NCBI RefSeq assembly: GCF_000938255.1
Contig: NZ_JYMR01000004.1
Span: forward strand, 124,001-188,000
Direction: 5' to 3'
DNA: 64,000 nt
From: Bradyrhizobium sp. LTSP849
GTDB lineage: Bacteria; Pseudomonadota; Alphaproteobacteria; Rhizobiales; Xanthobacteraceae
Position 1 is the first letter of the stretch, and every line of letters starts with the position of its first letter. Shown here in pieces: positions 39,740 to 48,279 of this stretch. Made by a program: the position numbers and the translations under genes. Under the pieces are notes generated by a model. It was given only the letters and a program-made list of their open reading frames with translations. It did not search any database and was not told the origin of the DNA.

Positions 39740-41509
39740 ATGCAGAGCCGGCTTCCCATTCTCATCTTCGCAGCTCTGATGGCGGCGATCCCGTTTGTCC
39801 CGGGCATGCCGCCGTTCTGGATCGTGCTGCTCGACAATATCGGCCTCACCGCGCTGGTCGCGATGGGCCTCGTGCTGCTCACCGGTGTCGGCGGCCTCAC
39901 CTCGTTCGGCCAGGCGGCCTTCGTCGGCTTCGGCGCCTACACCACCGCGGTGCTGACGACGACCTATGGCCTGTCGCCCTGGCTGACCTTGCCGCTGTCG
40001 CTTGTGGTCAGTGGATTGCTGGCGGTGCTGCTTGGCCTGGTCACGGTCCGTCTCTCCGGCCACTATCTGCCGCTCGGCACGCTCGCCTGGGGCCTCGGCC
40101 TGTTCTATCTCTTCAGCAAGCTGGAATTTCTCGGCCGCAATGACGGCATCTCGGCGATCCCGCCGCTGTCGATCGGCGCATTCAAGATGCTCTCGCCCGG
40201 ATCGATCTATTACGCGATCTGGGTCGCCGTGATCATCTCGGCCCTGCTCACGATGAACCTGCTGGACTCCCGCACCGGCCGCGCCATTCGCGCGCTGCGG
40301 CGCGGGCACGTCGCCGCCGAAGCCTTCGGCGTGCAGACGCCGCGTGCAAAAATGCTGGTGTTCATCCACGCCGCCGTGCTCGCCGGCCTCTCGGGCTGGC
40401 TCTATGCCCACCTCCAACGCGCGGTGAACCCGACGCCGTTCGGCGCGCAGGCCGGCATCGAATATCTCTTCATCGCCGTGGTCGGCGGCGCCGGCTATGT
40501 CTGGGGCGGCGTGCTCGGTGCAGCCATCGTCGTGATCCTGAAAGAGGTGCTGCAAAGCTATCTGCCGCTGATCCTGCCCGGCTCCGGTCAGGTCGAGACC
40601 ATCGTGTTCGGCATCATGCTGGTGGCGCTGCTGCAACTTGCGCCCGGCGGCGTCTGGCCCTGGCTGATGTCGTTCCTGCCCGAGGCTACCGGTGGCAAGA
40701 AGCCGGACACCTCGCTGAAACTTGAGCAGCGCCCCCGCGCGGCGGGCCAGTCCAGCGTGCTGCTTCAGGTCGAGAAGGCCCGCAAACAATTCGGCGGCGT
40801 GATTGCGGTCAACAACGTCTCCTTCGACGTCCAGGCCCGCGAGATCGTCGCGCTGATCGGGCCGAACGGCGCGGGAAAAAGCACAACGTTCAACCTGATC
40901 ACCGGCGTGCTGTCGGCGACTTCGGGCTCGATCTCCGTGCTCGGCAAGAAGGTCGACCGGGCGCCGCCGCAAGAGATCGTAAAGCTCGGCATCGCCCGCA
41001 CCTTCCAGCATGTGAAACTCGTCCCCGACATGACCGTGCTGGAGAATGTCGCGATCGGCACGCATCTGCGCGGCCATTCCGGTCCGATCTCCTCGATGCT
41101 GCGGCTCGACCGCGCCGACGAGGCAAAACTGCTCGCGGAAGCCGCCCGCCAGATCGAGCGCGTCGGCTTGGCCGATCAGATGCACCAGCTCGCAGGTTCG
41201 CTGTCGCTCGGCCAGCAGCGCATCGTCGAGATCGCGCGCGCGCTGTGCGTCGATCCTATGCTGCTGCTGCTCGACGAACCGGCGGCCGGCCTTCGCCACA
41301 TGGAGAAGCAGCAGCTCGCAAAACTGCTGCGCGAGTTGCGTGACGGCGGCATGAGCGTGCTGCTGGTCGAGCATGACATGGGGTTTGTGATGAATCTGGC
41401 CGACCGCATCGTGGTGCTCGATTTCGGCACCAAGATCGCGGAAGGCACGCCGGCGACGATCAAGACCAATCCCGAAGTGATCAAGGCCTATCTCGGAGTG
41501 GCGGCATGA
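39740..41509 (+). CDS. Fused LivM permease - LivG ATPase
   Basis: This 589-residue protein joins two usually separate subunits. Residues about 1-315 form the LivM permease ([24 protein letters not shown] near 49-72, [39 protein letters not shown] near 189-227). A charged linker near 318-340 follows, then a LivG ATPase with Walker [10 protein letters not shown] near 373-381, a degenerate signature [15 protein letters not shown] near 489-503, Walker [13 protein letters not shown] near 508, and the VEHDMG switch. The fusion fixes one-to-one stoichiometry of pore and ATPase. It overlaps the next gene by four bases. Confidence 0.9.
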   Translation: MQSRLPILIFAALMAAIPFVPGMPPFWIVLLDNIGLTALVAMGLVLLTGVGGLTSFGQAAFVGFGAYTTAVLTTTYGLSPWLTLPLSLVVSGLLAVLLGLVTVRLSGHYLPLGTLAWGLGLFYLFSKLEFLGRNDGISAIPPLSIGAFKMLSPGSIYYAIWVAVIISALLTMNLLDSRTGRAIRALRRGHVAAEAFGVQTPRAKMLVFIHAAVLAGLSGWLYAHLQRAVNPTPFGAQAGIEYLFIAVVGGAGYVWGGVLGAAIVVILKEVLQSYLPLILPGSGQVETIVFGIMLVALLQLAPGGVWPWLMSFLPEATGGKKPDTSLKLEQRPRAAGQSSVLLQVEKARKQFGGVIAVNNVSFDVQAREIVALIGPNGAGKSTTFNLITGVLSATSGSISVLGKKVDRAPPQEIVKLGIARTFQHVKLVPDMTVLENVAIGTHLRGHSGPISSMLRLDRADEAKLLAEAARQIERVGLADQMHQLAGSLSLGQQRIVEIARALCVDPMLLLLDEPAAGLRHMEKQQLAKLLRELRDGGMSVLLVEHDMGFVMNLADRIVVLDFGTKIAEGTPATIKTNPEVIKAYLGVAA

Positions 41510-42237
41510 GCGCGCTGTTGTCCGTCACCGACGCGCATGTCGCCTATGGCAAGGTCGAGGCGGTCCGTTCCGTTTCGCTCGAAGTGGGGCAGAACGAGAT
41601 CGTCACCATCGTCGGCGCCAACGGCGCCGGCAAGACCACGCTGCTCTCGGCCATCATGGGCATTCTGCCGCTGAAGGGCCGCGTTGCGTTTGCGGGGCAA
41701 GACCTGGCGCGGCTCGACATCGAGGACCGCGTCGCGATGGGCCTGGGGCTGGTCCCGGAGCACCGCGAATTGTTCGTGACCATGAATGTCGAGGACAATC
41801 TCGAGCTCGGCGCCTTCCGCATCGAGCGGAGCCGGGCGAAGGCCTCGATAGAGCGGATCTACACCCTGTTTCCACGCCTGAAGGAGCGGCGCAAGCAGCT
41901 TGCCGGCACACTCTCCGGCGGCGAGCAGCAGATGCTCGCGATGGGCCGTGCGCTGATGGGCGAGCCGAAACTGTTGATGCTGGACGAGCCAAGCCTCGGT
42001 CTTGCCCCGATCATCGTCGCCGACATTTTCCGCATCGTCACCGAGCTTCGCGCCAGCGGCGTCTCGGTGCTGCTGGTCGAGCAGAACGCGCAGGCCGCAC
42101 TGAAGATCGCCGACCAGGCTTACGTGATGGAGCTCGGCGAGTTCGTGCTGAGCGGCAAGGCCAGCGACGTCGCCGCGAACGAGCAGGTCGCGGCGAGCTA
42201 TCTCGGCTTCCAGCACGAAGCCGCAAGCGCGCTGTAG
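41506..42237 (+). CDS. HAAT-type ABC transporter ATPase, LivF-like, second transporter
   Basis: The 243-residue ATPase has Walker A GANGAGKTT at 37-45, VPEHRELFVTMNVEDNLELG near 83-102, the signature LSGGEQQMLAMGRALMGEPKLLMLDEPSLGLAP near 135-167, and VEQNAQAALKIADQAYVMELGEFVLSGKASDV. It overlaps the permease-ATPase fusion by four bases and completes the operon: pore pair LivH/LivM, ATPases LivG/LivF. The substrate-binding protein must come from elsewhere, perhaps 45750-46949 or one of the three upstream. Confidence 0.9.
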   Translation: MSALLSVTDAHVAYGKVEAVRSVSLEVGQNEIVTIVGANGAGKTTLLSAIMGILPLKGRVAFAGQDLARLDIEDRVAMGLGLVPEHRELFVTMNVEDNLELGAFRIERSRAKASIERIYTLFPRLKERRKQLAGTLSGGEQQMLAMGRALMGEPKLLMLDEPSLGLAPIIVADIFRIVTELRASGVSVLLVEQNAQAALKIADQAYVMELGEFVLSGKASDVAANEQVAASYLGFQHEAASAL

Positions 42238-42295
42238 AACCATAGCGTTTTCGAGCGAAGTGGATGCCGGTTCGCGTAAAGAAAACGCGTTAAAA

Positions 42296-42838
42296 CTAGG
42301 GCCGCTTTGCTGTCTGCACAAATCCCCAGGCGGCGATCACGGCCATCAGCAGCGAGATCAGCACATTGTAGCCGGCGAGCGAGAGGCCGAGGAAGCGCCA
42401 CTGCACCTCGTCGCAGCGCACAACCTTCACGGTGTCGAGCCGCGACAGCAGATCGCCGGCGCTGCCGAGATTGACGACCGGACCGGTGCAATCGGTCGGC
42501 CCCTTCCAGAAGCCCCATTCGACACCAGAATGGTAAGTGCCGAGGCCTGCATTGGCGAGCGCCGCCAGCGCGAGTATCGCAAGCCCTGCGAGCAGCAGCG
42601 GCCGCGGCGCGCCGCTTCTCGCCGCCAGCACGGTGAGCGCGCCGAGCGGGATTGCGAGATAATAGGCGTAGCGCTGCTCCAGACAGAGCGGACAGGGCAG
42701 GATCTCCAGCACGAGCTGGAAGAACCAGGCGCCCGCGATCGTCGCCGCCGCGATCAGGGTGACGGCCAGCGAGGCCGTCAGCGCAGGCGCGCTGGCAGCC
42801 GGTTTGAACGCAGGTATTGCGGCACTCTGGGTCGTCAC
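42296..42838 (-). CDS. dsbB: Disulfide bond formation protein B family
   Basis: The 180-residue inner-membrane protein has four predicted helices. The quinone-side active site is C49-x-x-C52 in LPCPLCLEQR, and a second periplasmic cysteine pair comes from DCTGP near 115 and VVRCDEVQW near 139, the disulfide exchanged with DsbA. It reoxidises DsbA with quinone as acceptor. The stop lies 59 bp from livF, tail to tail. The tRNA gene lies just beyond its promoter. Confidence 0.88.
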   Translation of the reverse strand: MTTQSAAIPAFKPAASAPALTASLAVTLIAAATIAGAWFFQLVLEILPCPLCLEQRYAYYLAIPLGALTVLAARSGAPRPLLLAGLAILALAALANAGLGTYHSGVEWGFWKGPTDCTGPVVNLGSAGDLLSRLDTVKVVRCDEVQWRFLGLSLAGYNVLISLLMAVIAAWGFVQTAKRP

Positions 42839-42992
42839 GGCAGCCTCTTCGGATGGGTCGTGGCTTCAAGGCTCTAACCCCGCCCTGGGCCCCTGTCGAG
42901 AACGGCCGGGATCACTTTGGCGCGGGTTGACCCCGCCTTTTCCATGGCTATAGTCCGCCGGCTTCGCGACGCCCCTTGGGGGCCGACCGAGG

Positions 42993-43077
42993 GCCCCTGT
43001 GGCGGAACTGGTAGACGCGCTCGACTCAAAATCGAGTTCCGCAAGGAGTGCTGGTTCGATTCCGGCCAGGGGCACCA
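42993..43077 (+). tRNA. tRNA-Leu (anticodon CAA)
   Basis: The 85-base sequence folds as a class II tRNA. The acceptor stem GCCCCTG pairs with CAGGGGC. An anticodon stem CTCGA/TCGAG encloses loop CTCAAAA, whose centre CAA reads UUG codons. A long variable arm (TTCCGCAAGGAGTG) is typical of leucine. The T arm GCTGG-TTCGATT-CCGGC is intact, and CCA (43075-43077) is encoded. Such genes are frequent integration sites, but no integrase follows here. Confidence 0.95.
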
Positions 43078-43146
43078 GCCTTCGCTGCTTCGCAGCTACG
43101 GCTGGGCGAGCCAAGCTCCGGCCCATCGAAGCGAAGCAGCGAAGGC
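43078..43146. repeat. Perfect 16-bp inverted repeat directly after the tRNA
   Basis: GCCTTCGCTGCTTCGC (43078-43093) is the exact complement of GCGAAGCAGCGAAGGC (43131-43146), enclosing 37 bp. It begins immediately after the tRNA CCA, and a further CCGCC...GGCGG hairpin follows at about 43151-43174. It may end or process the tRNA transcript and resembles repeats seen behind tRNA genes in Bradyrhizobium. Confidence 0.65.
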
Positions 43147-43269
43147 TGTCCCGCCGAAGCCTTGGCGAAGGCGGACTGGATCAACGGGGCCGGAGCTTTC
43201 CCTCCCTAGCAATCGTCACAGACCGGCTGTATAAGCCGTTAGCTTCTTCACATCACCGAAGAGGCTTAT

Positions 43270-43572
43270 ATGAACGACCTGCACACGTGGCTTTCCGAAC
43301 AGCACCACGGTTTGCGAACCTTCCAGATTTTTCAGCAGAAGCTCGACACGCTCGGCCGGGACGACCCCGCCCAGCGCGGCCTGTGCCGTCTCCTCAGCAA
43401 CCTTGTCGGCAGCTATGTCGAGGCATTTGACGAGGCCCCGCTGCCGGTCGAAGTTGCCGATGGCGCCTATCACCGCCTGCTGACGCTGGTTGCGAGCCTC
43501 GATCTCCGTGGCGATGCCGACCGCCGGCTCGCCGACATCAATCGCGTGGCGACATGCGAGCTCTGGCAGTGA
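43270..43572 (+). CDS. Hypothetical small helical protein
   Basis: The 100-residue soluble protein starts [71 protein letters not shown] and ends ATCELWQ. It appears mainly alpha-helical with no signal peptide, membrane segment or recognised motif. The start is the ATG at 43270, about 190 bp after the tRNA. I recall similar small proteins in Bradyrhizobium near this tRNA, but no function. It is followed by a decayed gene. Confidence 0.6.
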   Translation: MNDLHTWLSEQHHGLRTFQIFQQKLDTLGRDDPAQRGLCRLLSNLVGSYVEAFDEAPLPVEVADGAYHRLLTLVASLDLRGDADRRLADINRVATCELWQ

Positions 43573-43582
43573 CCCGCGAACC

Positions 43583-43900
43583 GTAGGTTCTATGGCGACA
43601 TCCTCGGCTTCGCCGAACAGTCCTGGCCGGGTGGTCTGGCTTTTCGCCTGGGACATAGCCTCCTTCTTCTGGAGGAAGACCGCGCCTCGACCGTCAATCC
43701 GGTTCGTCAAGCACTGGGCTGGCGCTACATCACCCTGCAGATCTCCGACATCAACACTAAATCGGCGTGGCCGTTGCCCAACTCATCGAAGCCGGATCCA
43801 CGCCTCGTCGCCCTGGTCAGGATACTCGCTCGGCAAGCCGCGCGAAACTTTATTCACGCCACCTGGGACAGCCAGAAAAGGCCTCGGGACTGACACGGGC
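43583..43900 (+). pseudogene. Decayed VOC (glyoxalase-like) family gene
   Basis: From about 43586 the plus-strand frame reads RFYGDILGFAEQSWPGGLAFRLGHSLLLL and on to ALGWRYITLQISDINT. This is the strand-helix-strand pattern of a vicinal oxygen chelate domain (A-x-x-FY-x-D-x-LGF ... FRLG ... R-Y-I-T-L-Q-V-S-D-x-D). There is no start codon, the frame shifts after DINT, and pieces resembling the usual QLIEAG and FIxxxDSQKRxR end are spread over other frames to about 43900. Several frameshifts mean no complete protein can be made. Boundaries are approximate. Confidence 0.6.
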
Positions 43901-44131
43901 AACCAACATTGCTGATGCCGAAATCCTGTCCATCGCCCAGGGACGGCAGGTTTTGGCGATGCTTCCCACTGTCTGCAGCCTAGTCTGTTCCGGACACAAT
44001 TGCGGCCCTTCGGAAAGTATTCCGGCAGTCCCGCTGCTCGGGATACTGGACCGCTCAATGAAATTAGCCCTCGCCCCGGACCGAGAACGGCTACTCTTTG
44101 CTGACGTCTTGTTCCACGTTGTCTTTGCCGG
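43901..44131. other. Non-coding stretch after the VOC remnant
   Basis: About 230 bp between the decayed VOC gene and the next minus-strand gene. Open frames here do not show family motifs or codon bias. I see no hairpin terminator, repeat or promoter that I can support. It may be further gene decay. Confidence 0.4.
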
Positions 44132-44833
44132 CTACCAATTCTCTCCAAAAGGCCGCAGTTCGACATTGAACGACCACGCACTGCGATGCTGGTGTGCGAC
44201 ATGCCAGATCTCGTCGGCGATCGCCGCGGGCTTGATGAAGAAGTCGTCCGGTCGGTCGGGCCAGCGCTTCCTCGTCCATTCCAGGTCGATCACGGCGTCG
44301 ACGACGACGTAGGCGACGTGGACGCCTTTCGGGCCCAGATCGCGCGCGATCGCCTCAGCGAGAATCCGTTGTGCTGCCTTGGTCGGCGCAAAACCGGCAA
44401 AACCTGGCTTGCCCCGCAATGCCGAGGTATTGCCCGTGGCAACGATCGCGCCCTTGCCGGACTCGACCATCGCCGGAGCAAACCGCCGCGCGAGGTACAA
44501 CAGCCCCATCGTGTTGACCTGAAAGTTGCGGTTGAGAATTTGCGGATCGATTTCGCGGAAGGTGCCGAACGCCCCGCCGACGGCGTTGTGGATGACGACG
44601 CCGGGATGGCCGAGCTCGCGCTCCACTGCGGACGCTGCCGCTTCGACCTGCGCGGGATCCGACACGTCGCAGCGATAGCCCTTCGCGCCCGGCAGCTCCT
44701 TCTCCAGCGCGGCAAGGCGCTCCTCGTTCCTGGTGAGCAGCGCGACGCGATGACCGCCCTCGGCAAACCGTCTGGCGAGCGCCGAACCCGTGCCAGGTCC
44801 AACACCGGTGATGAGGCAAACAGGCGCGGTCAT
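44132..44833 (-). CDS. SDR-fold protein lacking the catalytic tyrosine
   Basis: The 233-residue protein has the Rossmann opening VCLITGVGPGTGSALARRFAEGGH, the acidic loop with RCDVSDP, and HNAVGGAFG in the place of the NAG motif. Where classical SDRs have YxxxK it reads GFAGFAPTKAA, that is Phe-x-x-x-Lys. It ends SAWSFNVELRPFGENW, closely like the SDR at 52867-53604 (SAWTFELEIRPFGEKW), so the two are paralogues flanking the catabolic cluster. It may still bind cofactor but use altered chemistry, or act as a binding or structural subunit. It is the last gene of the minus-strand cluster. Confidence 0.75.
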   Translation of the reverse strand: MTAPVCLITGVGPGTGSALARRFAEGGHRVALLTRNEERLAALEKELPGAKGYRCDVSDPAQVEAAASAVERELGHPGVVIHNAVGGAFGTFREIDPQILNRNFQVNTMGLLYLARRFAPAMVESGKGAIVATGNTSALRGKPGFAGFAPTKAAQRILAEAIARDLGPKGVHVAYVVVDAVIDLEWTRKRWPDRPDDFFIKPAAIADEIWHVAHQHRSAWSFNVELRPFGENW

Positions 44834-44872
44834 GTAGTCAATCCTCCCCGTTGCGGCCGGCGGCTTTCTTGT

Positions 44873-45682
44873 TCAGGCGGCGGCCTTCGATAACAGCTTT
44901 TCAACGTACGGCCCGAGGTCCTGCCTGAAGTGCTCGTGCGCGACCAGGCGATCAAAGTGAGCGAACACCCGCGGGTACTCGTCCCGAATTCCGGCGTGCA
45001 GGATCCTGTCCAGCCCGCGCGCGCTCAACTGCTCGGCCCGTGCGTGCTCGTTCATGGACAGCGCAAGCTCGGCGGCAAAGCAGATGTCGGCCAGCGTGAT
45101 GCCGTCCCCCACCAGCGTATCGCGGCGTGGCGACAGCGCCTGTTCGAGCCCCGAGGCATAGATCGCGAAGGCCGCCTTCGCACGCGCGTGAATGGCTGCA
45201 TCAACCGAGCCATCCAACAGTGCAAGGAGATAGATTTGCGAATCCCTGGCGAAGACCAGGCTGACATCCAGAAAGCTGTCGATCCTGGATGCTTCATAGG
45301 CGTCACACCCGTAGAGCGGAAACCTCGCCTCGCCCAGCCGCGCCACCGCGCGCATGATGCTGTTCGACTCGAATATTCCGGTCCTTCCGTCAGGCCCGAA
45401 CGCGGCGGGCACGTTGCCGAACGGCTGTGCTTCCAAGAAAGCGTCAGTCTTGAAGAGTTGCGCGCCGGTCAACCCGACCCGCCCGGTTCGTGCAAAGGAC
45501 GAAAGGGATTCCCGTTCGCCCTGCGCGAGGGGACGCGCGTCATAATCCCACAGCCAGTCCCGCAACTCCTTGCCTGACGCACCCCTGACCTCGACGTCGA
45601 CGCCGCAGAATCGGGCGGCAATGGTCGCCTTCCAGACGCGCGGGTTGGGCAGGTACGAGAATATGCGCAAGTCAGCCATCAT
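44873..45682 (-). CDS. Glutathione S-transferase-like protein, EF1B-gamma type
   Basis: The 269-residue protein starts ADLRIFSYLPNPRVWKATIAARFCGVDVEVRG, the thioredoxin-fold opening of EF1B-gamma/yeast-type GSTs, has NVPAAFGPDGRTGIFESNSIMRAVARLG near 92-120 (cis-proline and Glu-Ser glutathione site) and a helical C-domain with LVGDGITLADICFAAEL near 190. Two adjacent ATG codons are possible; the outer one has GGGAG at the right distance. Glutathione-dependent isomerisation or conjugation of a pathway intermediate is possible given the cluster context. Confidence 0.75.
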   Translation of the reverse strand: MMADLRIFSYLPNPRVWKATIAARFCGVDVEVRGASGKELRDWLWDYDARPLAQGERESLSSFARTGRVGLTGAQLFKTDAFLEAQPFGNVPAAFGPDGRTGIFESNSIMRAVARLGEARFPLYGCDAYEASRIDSFLDVSLVFARDSQIYLLALLDGSVDAAIHARAKAAFAIYASGLEQALSPRRDTLVGDGITLADICFAAELALSMNEHARAEQLSARGLDRILHAGIRDEYPRVFAHFDRLVAHEHFRQDLGPYVEKLLSKAAA

Positions 45683-45749
45683 GGTTTGCTCCCGGCGACT
45701 CTTTGTATCCACAGGACGACGGGACCCGCGATCATCAGAGCCGGATGCC

Positions 45750-46949
45750 CTACTCCGAGCTCGCGTCGAGAATTTCACCGAACTGCTCCCAGCGTGTGCC
45801 GGTCCATCGTTGGAGCTGCAACTGCGTCCATATCATGTTGTTGCTTTCGCTGGTGTTGATCCGGATGCCAGGCAGCGCGGTCGGCAGCGCAATATCCTTC
45901 AGCGATTTCGCCTGCTTGATGACGTTGTCGCGCGAAAGATCGTCGCCGCATTGTTTGAGGATCTGCTCCAGTACCAAGCCCTGCTGGTACCCCGTCAGAT
46001 AGCTGGTGTTGGTGATATCGGAGCCGGCCAGGTATCGATCGAAGAAGGCGCGATAACCTTTGATCGCCTCGTCGTCCGTCCATTTCTGGTCATTCGGATC
46101 CTTATTTGGGGTCCCGACGATGACACCGATGGAGTTTTCCAGGCCCGCCGGTCTCAGCGTGCCGGCCACCGAGGACGAAGGGAAGTCGATCAGGATCGTC
46201 GCCTTCCATCCAGTCTCCGCTGCGCGACGAATCGCCTGCGCTGCAAACTTCGGCGTGCCCGCGACAAACAGCGCTTGCGCGCCCGAGCTCTTCAGCGAGA
46301 CCACTTGCGAGTCCACGGTCGGTTCCGTCACCTCGTAACTGGCGGTGACCACGCGCTTGTCGAAATCGGCGCCCAGGACTGCCTTGAAAGCGTTGACGTA
46401 GTCGCGGCCGAGATCATCATTCTGGTAGAGGATTGCGTATTTCGCCGCGGGCAGCGCACGCATCAGATACTTTGCGTAGATCTTGCCTTCGGTGTCATAG
46501 CTGACGAGGCCGGTGGTCGTCAGCGGATAGTCCTTGACACTAGTGAACTTGCTCGCTCCCGTGACGATCGCGATCGTCGGCACACGTTTTGCCGCAAGAT
46601 ATTTTGCCACGGCGGAGTTACCCGCCGTGCCGAGCTGGCTGAACATGAAGGCGACCTCGTCGCTCTCCACCAGCTTTCGCACATGCTCGAACGCCTTGGG
46701 CGGGCTGTACGCATCGTCCATCATGACATAGTCGATCTTGCGCCCGTGGATGCCGCCGCGGTCGTTGATCGATTGCACATAGGCCTGCACGCCCTGCCCG
46801 ACCTGGCCGATCGAAGAAGCTGGTCCGCTCAGCGGGAAAATACCACCGATCTTGATCCTCGTCGGCGTGACACCCGGCGCGTCAGCCGCCCAGCAAGGCG
46901 TGGACATCACAATCACGAGTGCGCAGGCCAGTCGTGTGCTCCAGGACAT
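45750..46949 (-). CDS. HAAT-type periplasmic binding protein of the second catabolic cluster
   Basis: The 399-residue protein starts at the ATG at 46949 behind GGAGGAAC, with signal peptide MSWSTRLACALVIVMSTPCWA. The mature domain has KIGGIFPLSGPASSIGQVGQGVQAYVQSINDRGGIHGRKIDYVMMDDAYSPPKAFEHVRKLVESDEV, the family opening, and a distant VIKQAKSLKDIALPTALPGIRINTSES end homologous to the three upstream binding proteins. No permease or ATPase gene adjoins it, so it probably works with a HAAT transporter elsewhere, such as the binding-protein-less operon at 38692-42237. Confidence 0.85.
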   Translation of the reverse strand: MSWSTRLACALVIVMSTPCWAADAPGVTPTRIKIGGIFPLSGPASSIGQVGQGVQAYVQSINDRGGIHGRKIDYVMMDDAYSPPKAFEHVRKLVESDEVAFMFSQLGTAGNSAVAKYLAAKRVPTIAIVTGASKFTSVKDYPLTTTGLVSYDTEGKIYAKYLMRALPAAKYAILYQNDDLGRDYVNAFKAVLGADFDKRVVTASYEVTEPTVDSQVVSLKSSGAQALFVAGTPKFAAQAIRRAAETGWKATILIDFPSSSVAGTLRPAGLENSIGVIVGTPNKDPNDQKWTDDEAIKGYRAFFDRYLAGSDITNTSYLTGYQQGLVLEQILKQCGDDLSRDNVIKQAKSLKDIALPTALPGIRINTSESNNMIWTQLQLQRWTGTRWEQFGEILDASSE

Positions 46950-47020
46950 CGCGTGTTCCTCCATTGTTGTTTTGCGCGCGCCCTGCATGCAGCAGACGCG
47001 ACGGAGATTGAGTGGCCGCT

Positions 47021-48181
47021 TCAGGCGGCCAGCTTGAGTATCTTGACGATGTCGCCGGGCTCACGGATCGGCTGGGGGTTCGCCCGCGTGAAGATCGACA
47101 GCATGGCGTTCTTGCCGATCAGCTCAAAACGGTCCTCGGCCACGCCGACGTCGGCAAGCCTGCGCGGCAGGCCGAGCTCAGCGATAAACGCTGCAAAGGC
47201 CTCGCTGGCATCGCGCCCCGGCGCACCGAGTGCGGCTGCGACCGATTTTTGGGCGACCTCTGTGGCCGGCAGGTTGTATCGCAGCACGCTCGGCATCATC
47301 ACTGCCGTGCAGAAATAATGCGGTACATCACAGGTCCCGCCAAGAACATGGCCGATGGCATGGCTCGCGCCCATCGGCACCCGCGCCTGCAACCCGAAGG
47401 CCGACATCCAGGAACCCAACTGGCAGCTCAGCCGCGCCGCTTCGTCGTTCGGATTGTCCTTGGTGCGCAGGAGCCCATCGTGCAGATAACGCAGCCCCTG
47501 CTGACACACGGCATCGACGAGCACATTAGGGCGGCTCGAGCAGATCGCCTCGATGCCGTGATCCATCGCGCGTGTGCCGGATCCCAGCCAGAGCTTCTCG
47601 GGCGTGTATTTCGTGATCGCGGGGTCGAGGATGATGCTGCGCGGCATCATCATCGGATGATTGAAAATCTGCTTCAGCTTGCGACCGGTATCGGTGACCA
47701 GCGCGCCGGAATTGTACTCACCGCCCGAGAGCGTACTGGGGATCGCGATCATCCTCACCTTCGGCGCGCGAAATGCCCCGAAGCGGCGGTCCGGCGTGGT
47801 CTCGAACCCGTCGAGCCCCATCGGTTCGAAGATCTCGTGCTCCATGCACATCAGCACGATCTTGGCCGCATCGACCACCGAACCGCCGCCGATCGCGACG
47901 ACCAGATCGGCTTGAGCATCCTTGGCTTGTCGCGCAATCTGCGTCACCACGTCCCGGGTGGTGTGCTGCGGCACGCCATCGAAGGTCGCGGCATGGCGGT
48001 CACCGAGCGCCGCCCTGATCTTCTCGATCTCGTCGGTGGCGGTGTTGAGCGTGCGGCTGGCGATCAAATAGACGCGCTTGGCGCGCAGCCGTTCGGCCTC
48101 CTCCCGTAGCGCCTCTGCCGCTGGCTTGCCGTAGATCACGGATTCCATGGTGGGGTATTGATGGCTACCGGCGACTGGCAT
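47021..48181 (-). CDS. Iron-containing alcohol dehydrogenase family protein
   Basis: The 386-residue protein has AIGGGSVVDAAK (NAD-binding loop) near 95-106, IPSTLSGGEYNSGALVTD near 155-172, and metal-ligand histidines in MDHGIEAICS near 208 and GASHAIGHVLGGT near 262-274. Family members include maleylacetate reductases and group III alcohol dehydrogenases; the DTRDVV-like (HTTRDVVTQIARQAKD) region resembles the former. The start ATG 48181 has GGGAGGA ahead. In this cluster it could reduce or oxidise an alcohol, aldehyde or ring-cleavage product. Confidence 0.8.
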   Translation of the reverse strand: MPVAGSHQYPTMESVIYGKPAAEALREEAERLRAKRVYLIASRTLNTATDEIEKIRAALGDRHAATFDGVPQHTTRDVVTQIARQAKDAQADLVVAIGGGSVVDAAKIVLMCMEHEIFEPMGLDGFETTPDRRFGAFRAPKVRMIAIPSTLSGGEYNSGALVTDTGRKLKQIFNHPMMMPRSIILDPAITKYTPEKLWLGSGTRAMDHGIEAICSSRPNVLVDAVCQQGLRYLHDGLLRTKDNPNDEAARLSCQLGSWMSAFGLQARVPMGASHAIGHVLGGTCDVPHYFCTAVMMPSVLRYNLPATEVAQKSVAAALGAPGRDASEAFAAFIAELGLPRRLADVGVAEDRFELIGKNAMLSIFTRANPQPIREPGDIVKILKLAA

Positions 48182-48279
48182 GCTCTTCCTCCCTGGCGTT
48201 CTTTTTTCTCCGGGTACTGCGGCGTCAGCCTCGTGACGCCGTCAGCTATCCCGGTCTTGACGTGCTCGTAGTCGCCTCG

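Noticed and set aside
43216..43710. Minus-strand open frame opposite the small hypothetical gene
   Set aside because: It overlaps both the plus-strand gene at 43270 and the VOC remnant, has no motif, and lacks a convincing start signal.
42993..44131. Genomic island integrated at tRNA-Leu
   Set aside because: No integrase, no repeated tRNA 3-prime end and no phage genes follow; only a small gene and a decayed VOC gene.
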